DNA of 14,969 nt, taken from assembly GCA_964423665.1 (NCBI GenBank), contig CAYRFX010000056.1, forward strand, positions 1 to 14,969. Reading direction: 5' to 3'. Within the stretch, counting starts at the first letter, position 1, and each line of letters starts with the position of its first letter. A model generated the notes under the pieces. It made no database searches. It was not told the origin of the DNA and worked only from the letters and a program-made list of their open reading frames with translations. Source of the stretch: HGM04593 sp964423665. Lineage in GTDB: Bacteria; Bacteroidota; Bacteroidia; Bacteroidales; Bacteroidaceae. Positions 12,848-14,969 of the stretch are shown one piece after another. The position numbers and the translations under genes were made by a program.

Positions 12848-13921
12848 ATGAAGATTAGCGATAAAAATATTAAACAAGCCGTGGAGCTGCTGAAACTGCT
12901 CATCAGCACCCCATCGGTGAGCCGCGACGAGAGCGTGGCTGCCGATAAATTGCAGATGTTTATCGAACGCAGCACACCGGTTATGATTGATATTCATCGC
13001 CACCTGAACAATATATGGTGCATTGCCCCGGGGTACGATGCATCGCGCCCCACTCTGCTGCTCGATGCACACATCGACACGGTGAAACCAGTTGCGGGGT
13101 GGAGCAAGCACCCACATACAGCCATTGTAGAAGGTGATATTATTACCGGGCTCGGCAGCAACGATGATGGCGGCTCGCTGGTAACAATGCTCCAGCTTTT
13201 TTATCTTATATGCAAAAAACCGCAACAATATAATACGATATTCCTTGCGTCGGCAGAGGAAGAGGTGAGCGGGAAAAACGGAATCGAAGCTGTTATTCCG
13301 CAACTACCGCCTATTACCTGCGCCATAGTGGGAGAGCCCACAGGCATGCAGCCCGCCATTGCCGAAAAGGGATTGATGGTGCTCGACTGTGTTGCTCATG
13401 GTGTTTCGGGGCACGCAGCACGCAACGTGGGCGTTAATGCCATTTACAAAGCGATGCAGGATATTGAGTGGTTCCGCACCTATAAATTTCCAAAATCATC
13501 GAACCTTTTGGGCGATGTGAAGATGAGTGTAACCCAGATAAATGCAGGCACACAGCACAATGTGATACCCTGCGAATGCAGCTTTGTGGTAGATGTGCGC
13601 AGCAACGAGTGTTATTCCAACAAAGAACTGCTGGATATAATAGCCAAGAGCGTGGAGTGTGATGTAAATGCACGCTCCACAAGGCTCAATTCATCGTCTA
13701 TAAGCATGGAACACCCATTGGTGAAACGTGCCGTTCAATTAGGAAAAACCCCGTTTGGTTCCCCCACTCTCTCGAACCAGGCACTACTCGATGTGCCCAC
13801 TCTGAAGATGGGACCCGGCGAATCGACACGCTCACACACTGCCGACGAGTTTATAAAGATTAGCGAGATATGTGAAGGGTTAGATATCTTCACACAAATA
13901 CTCGATGGGTTGAAACTATAA
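12848..13921 (+). CDS. argE: M20-family metallo-deacylase, probable N-acyl-ornithine/citrulline deacylase
   Basis: A 357-residue zinc amidohydrolase of the ArgE/DapE/carboxypeptidase G2 type. Metal ligands and catalytic residues are visible: H75 and D77 in DAHIDTV, the bridging Asp D106 in GLGSNDDGGS, the general base and ligand pair E137-E138 in SAEEEVSG, E163 in GEPTG, and H330 in GPGESTRSHTADEF. The dimerisation (lid) domain lies between about 172 and 280 and includes the conserved GHAAR block (188-192). Bacteroidota make arginine through acylated citrulline, with acetyl or succinyl groups depending on lineage, and this gene type supplies the final deacylation. The family and likely pathway are well supported; which acyl group is removed is not. 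It is monocistronic with its own promoter and converges on ybeY with a 7-bp gap. Confidence 0.82.
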   Translation: MKISDKNIKQAVELLKLLISTPSVSRDESVAADKLQMFIERSTPVMIDIHRHLNNIWCIAPGYDASRPTLLLDAHIDTVKPVAGWSKHPHTAIVEGDIITGLGSNDDGGSLVTMLQLFYLICKKPQQYNTIFLASAEEEVSGKNGIEAVIPQLPPITCAIVGEPTGMQPAIAEKGLMVLDCVAHGVSGHAARNVGVNAIYKAMQDIEWFRTYKFPKSSNLLGDVKMSVTQINAGTQHNVIPCECSFVVDVRSNECYSNKELLDIIAKSVECDVNARSTRLNSSSISMEHPLVKRAVQLGKTPFGSPTLSNQALLDVPTLKMGPGESTRSHTADEFIKISEICEGLDIFTQILDGLKL

Positions 13922-13928
13922 GTAGAAA

Positions 13929-14360
13929 TCAAACAGTAATACCGTGGCTCGGCAACATTGCAAGAGCCCTATTCTCGGCAGCCTCCATAATCTCACGTTC
14001 CCCGGGACCTTTATCATCGATGCCGCACAGGTGCAGAATACCGTGTATTATTACACGATGCAGCTCCTGCTCGTATGTGGCACCCACAAGCTCGCTATTA
14101 CTTTTAACGGTGTCGAGCGAAATGAACAGGTCGCTGCTGATGATATTGCCCTCGCAATAGTTAAATGTGATAATATCGGTGTAATAGTCGTGTTGCAGAT
14201 ATTCACGGTTCACTTCCAATATTTTATCATCGTTGCAAAAGATGTAGGCAATCTCGCCCACTTTTCTATCGTATGTGGCTGCAACAGCCTTTACCCACGC
14301 ACTCACAGCGCGACGCTTAATTGCGGGCATCTTAACGCCCTCGGTCTGATAACTTATCAT
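13929..14360 (-). CDS. ybeY: Endoribonuclease YbeY (rRNA maturation factor)
   Basis: A metal-dependent RNase acting in 16S rRNA 3'-end processing and 70S ribosome quality control in the cytoplasm. The 143 residues match the family length. The motif region is HGILHLCGIDDKGPGE from 106: H106 and H110 are metal ligands, and the third position (six residues later, His in E. coli HGxLHLxGYDH) is Asp at D116. The upstream EVNREYLQHDYYTDIITFNY block (about 49-68) is typical of YbeY. It starts 10 bp after the stop of the SpmB-like gene and is likely cotranscribed with it. Two further in-frame starts could be considered (M11), but M1 gives the more complete first strand. Confidence 0.93.
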   Translation of the reverse strand: MISYQTEGVKMPAIKRRAVSAWVKAVAATYDRKVGEIAYIFCNDDKILEVNREYLQHDYYTDIITFNYCEGNIISSDLFISLDTVKSNSELVGATYEQELHRVIIHGILHLCGIDDKGPGEREIMEAAENRALAMLPSHGITV

Positions 14361-14370
14361 ATTTTAGAAT

Positions 14371-14969
14371 TTAATTACCAAAGAATATGTAACCAACCAC
14401 CATCGCTGCTATGATGCCGGCAGCATCTGCCATGAGACCGCACGCCACAGCATGGCGGGTTTTTCTTATTCCCACACTGCCAAAATAGACAGCAAGGATA
14501 TAAAATGTTGTATCGGTGGCACCCTGAAAGAGACAAGCCAGGCGGCCGGCAAAAGAGTCGGCACCATAAGTGGTCATTGCATCAATCATCATACCTCGTG
14601 CACCACTGCCACTGAGCGGTTTCATTATGGCAGTGGGCAAGGCACCCACAAAATCGGTACCGAAGCCTGCCTTGTCGGCACACCATGCAATACCGCCCAT
14701 TATAACGTCCATACCACCCGATGCACGGAACACACCCACTGCAACCAATATTGCCACAAGATAAGGTATTATGCGCACTGCAGTGGAAAAACCATCTTTT
14801 GCGCCCTCTATAAATGCATCATACACATTTATCTTTGCACGCACACCGGCAAGTATGAATATTATTATCACGGAAAAGAGTATAATATTGGCAAGCGAGG
14901 TGGAGACAACCTCTATCTGCACCTGCGACAACTGCATCATACCCCAAGTGCCAAACGCCACAAACAGGC
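14371..14969 (-). CDS. SpmB-like nucleoside-recognition (Gate) membrane protein, 5' end outside the window
   Basis: The reading frame runs through the window edge, so the N-terminus is missing; an apparent GTG start at 14961 is only a Val codon inside the frame (preceded by Leu and Phe codons). About 199 residues remain. They show hydrophobic segments near 25-41, 63-80 and 150-165 (counted from that Val) and SpmB-type blocks: EGAKDGF, RIIPYLVAILVAVGVFRASGG, LPTAIMKPLSGSGARGM, and GATDTTFYILAVYFGSVGI. SpmA and SpmB are spore-maturation proteins of Bacillus, but non-spore-forming Bacteroidota often carry a fused SpmA-SpmB protein of about 400 residues of unknown role. Whether this copy has the SpmA half cannot be seen. 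It is followed by ybeY. Confidence 0.85.
   Translation of the reverse strand, partial: LFVAFGTWGMMQLSQVQIEVVSTSLANIILFSVIIIFILAGVRAKINVYDAFIEGAKDGFSTAVRIIPYLVAILVAVGVFRASGGMDVIMGGIAWCADKAGFGTDFVGALPTAIMKPLSGSGARGMMIDAMTTYGADSFAGRLACLFQGATDTTFYILAVYFGSVGIRKTRHAVACGLMADAAGIIAAMVVGYIFFGN

Noticed and set aside
12740..13303. Long minus-strand reading frame of 187 codons opposite the start of the M20 gene
   Set aside because: It overlaps a gene with a complete catalytic set, and its residues show no domain; a shadow frame.
14959..14961. GTG as start of the SpmB-like gene
   Set aside because: The frame stays open to the window edge and the family normally has more sequence upstream; this is an internal Val codon.
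1..14969. Search by eye for CRISPR repeats, transposases, integrases, toxin-antitoxin pairs and known defence genes
   Set aside because: Nothing of this kind was found; repeats present are single hairpins or one short tandem pair.

Overview
The window looks like chromosome of a Bacteroidota member, most likely a gut-type Bacteroidales. Three things point there. Several genes are preceded by the phylum's promoter form, a TTG/TTTG element about 18-20 bases before TAnnTTTG (before tRNA-Ala, the efflux operon, the VanZ-like gene and the M20 deacylase). Starts lack Shine-Dalgarno sequences and have A/T-rich upstream stretches. The gene set (gmd-fcl pair, prfB-CYTH, M20 deacylase, YbeY with an Asp-terminated metal motif, SpmB-like protein) also fits. 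Neither tRNA encodes its CCA end.

Layout. 1-2330: the 3' end of tRNA-Asp with two tandem hairpins, then a von Willebrand A-domain protein, a LOG-family nucleotide-binding protein with an unusual N-terminal extension, and a complete tRNA-Ala(GGC). 2362-4676 (minus): gmd and fcl, which make GDP-L-fucose from GDP-mannose, followed by a perfect 20-bp hairpin and a tiny four-CxxC zinc-ribbon protein that starts two bases after it. 4677-5044: a divergent intergenic region with a promoter and a long leader holding a possible 14-codon leader peptide. 5045-9036 (plus): a three-gene tripartite efflux operon (TolC-like outer membrane factor, EmrA-like membrane fusion protein, MFS permease), ending in a GC-rich hairpin. 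9286-9708: a VanZ-like membrane protein. 9713-12574 (minus): alanine dehydrogenase, then prfB (release factor 2) with a CYTH-domain gene 3 bp behind it. 12848-13921 (plus): M20 deacylase, probably the arginine-pathway ArgE. 13929-14969 (minus): an SpmB-like nucleoside-recognition membrane protein, cut by the window edge, followed by ybeY.

Most of the window is housekeeping: surface-sugar precursor synthesis, translation termination, ribosome maturation, amino-acid metabolism, drug or metabolite export. I see no transposase, integrase, CRISPR array, toxin-antitoxin pair or recognisable defence system, and I do not claim a new system. The points most worth a second look are the zinc-ribbon microprotein beside its hairpin, the efflux-operon leader with its possible leader peptide, prfB lacking the frameshift site and reading SPY instead of SPF, the repeat with two competing left arms between ald and prfB, and the pentapeptide-like head on the LOG protein.
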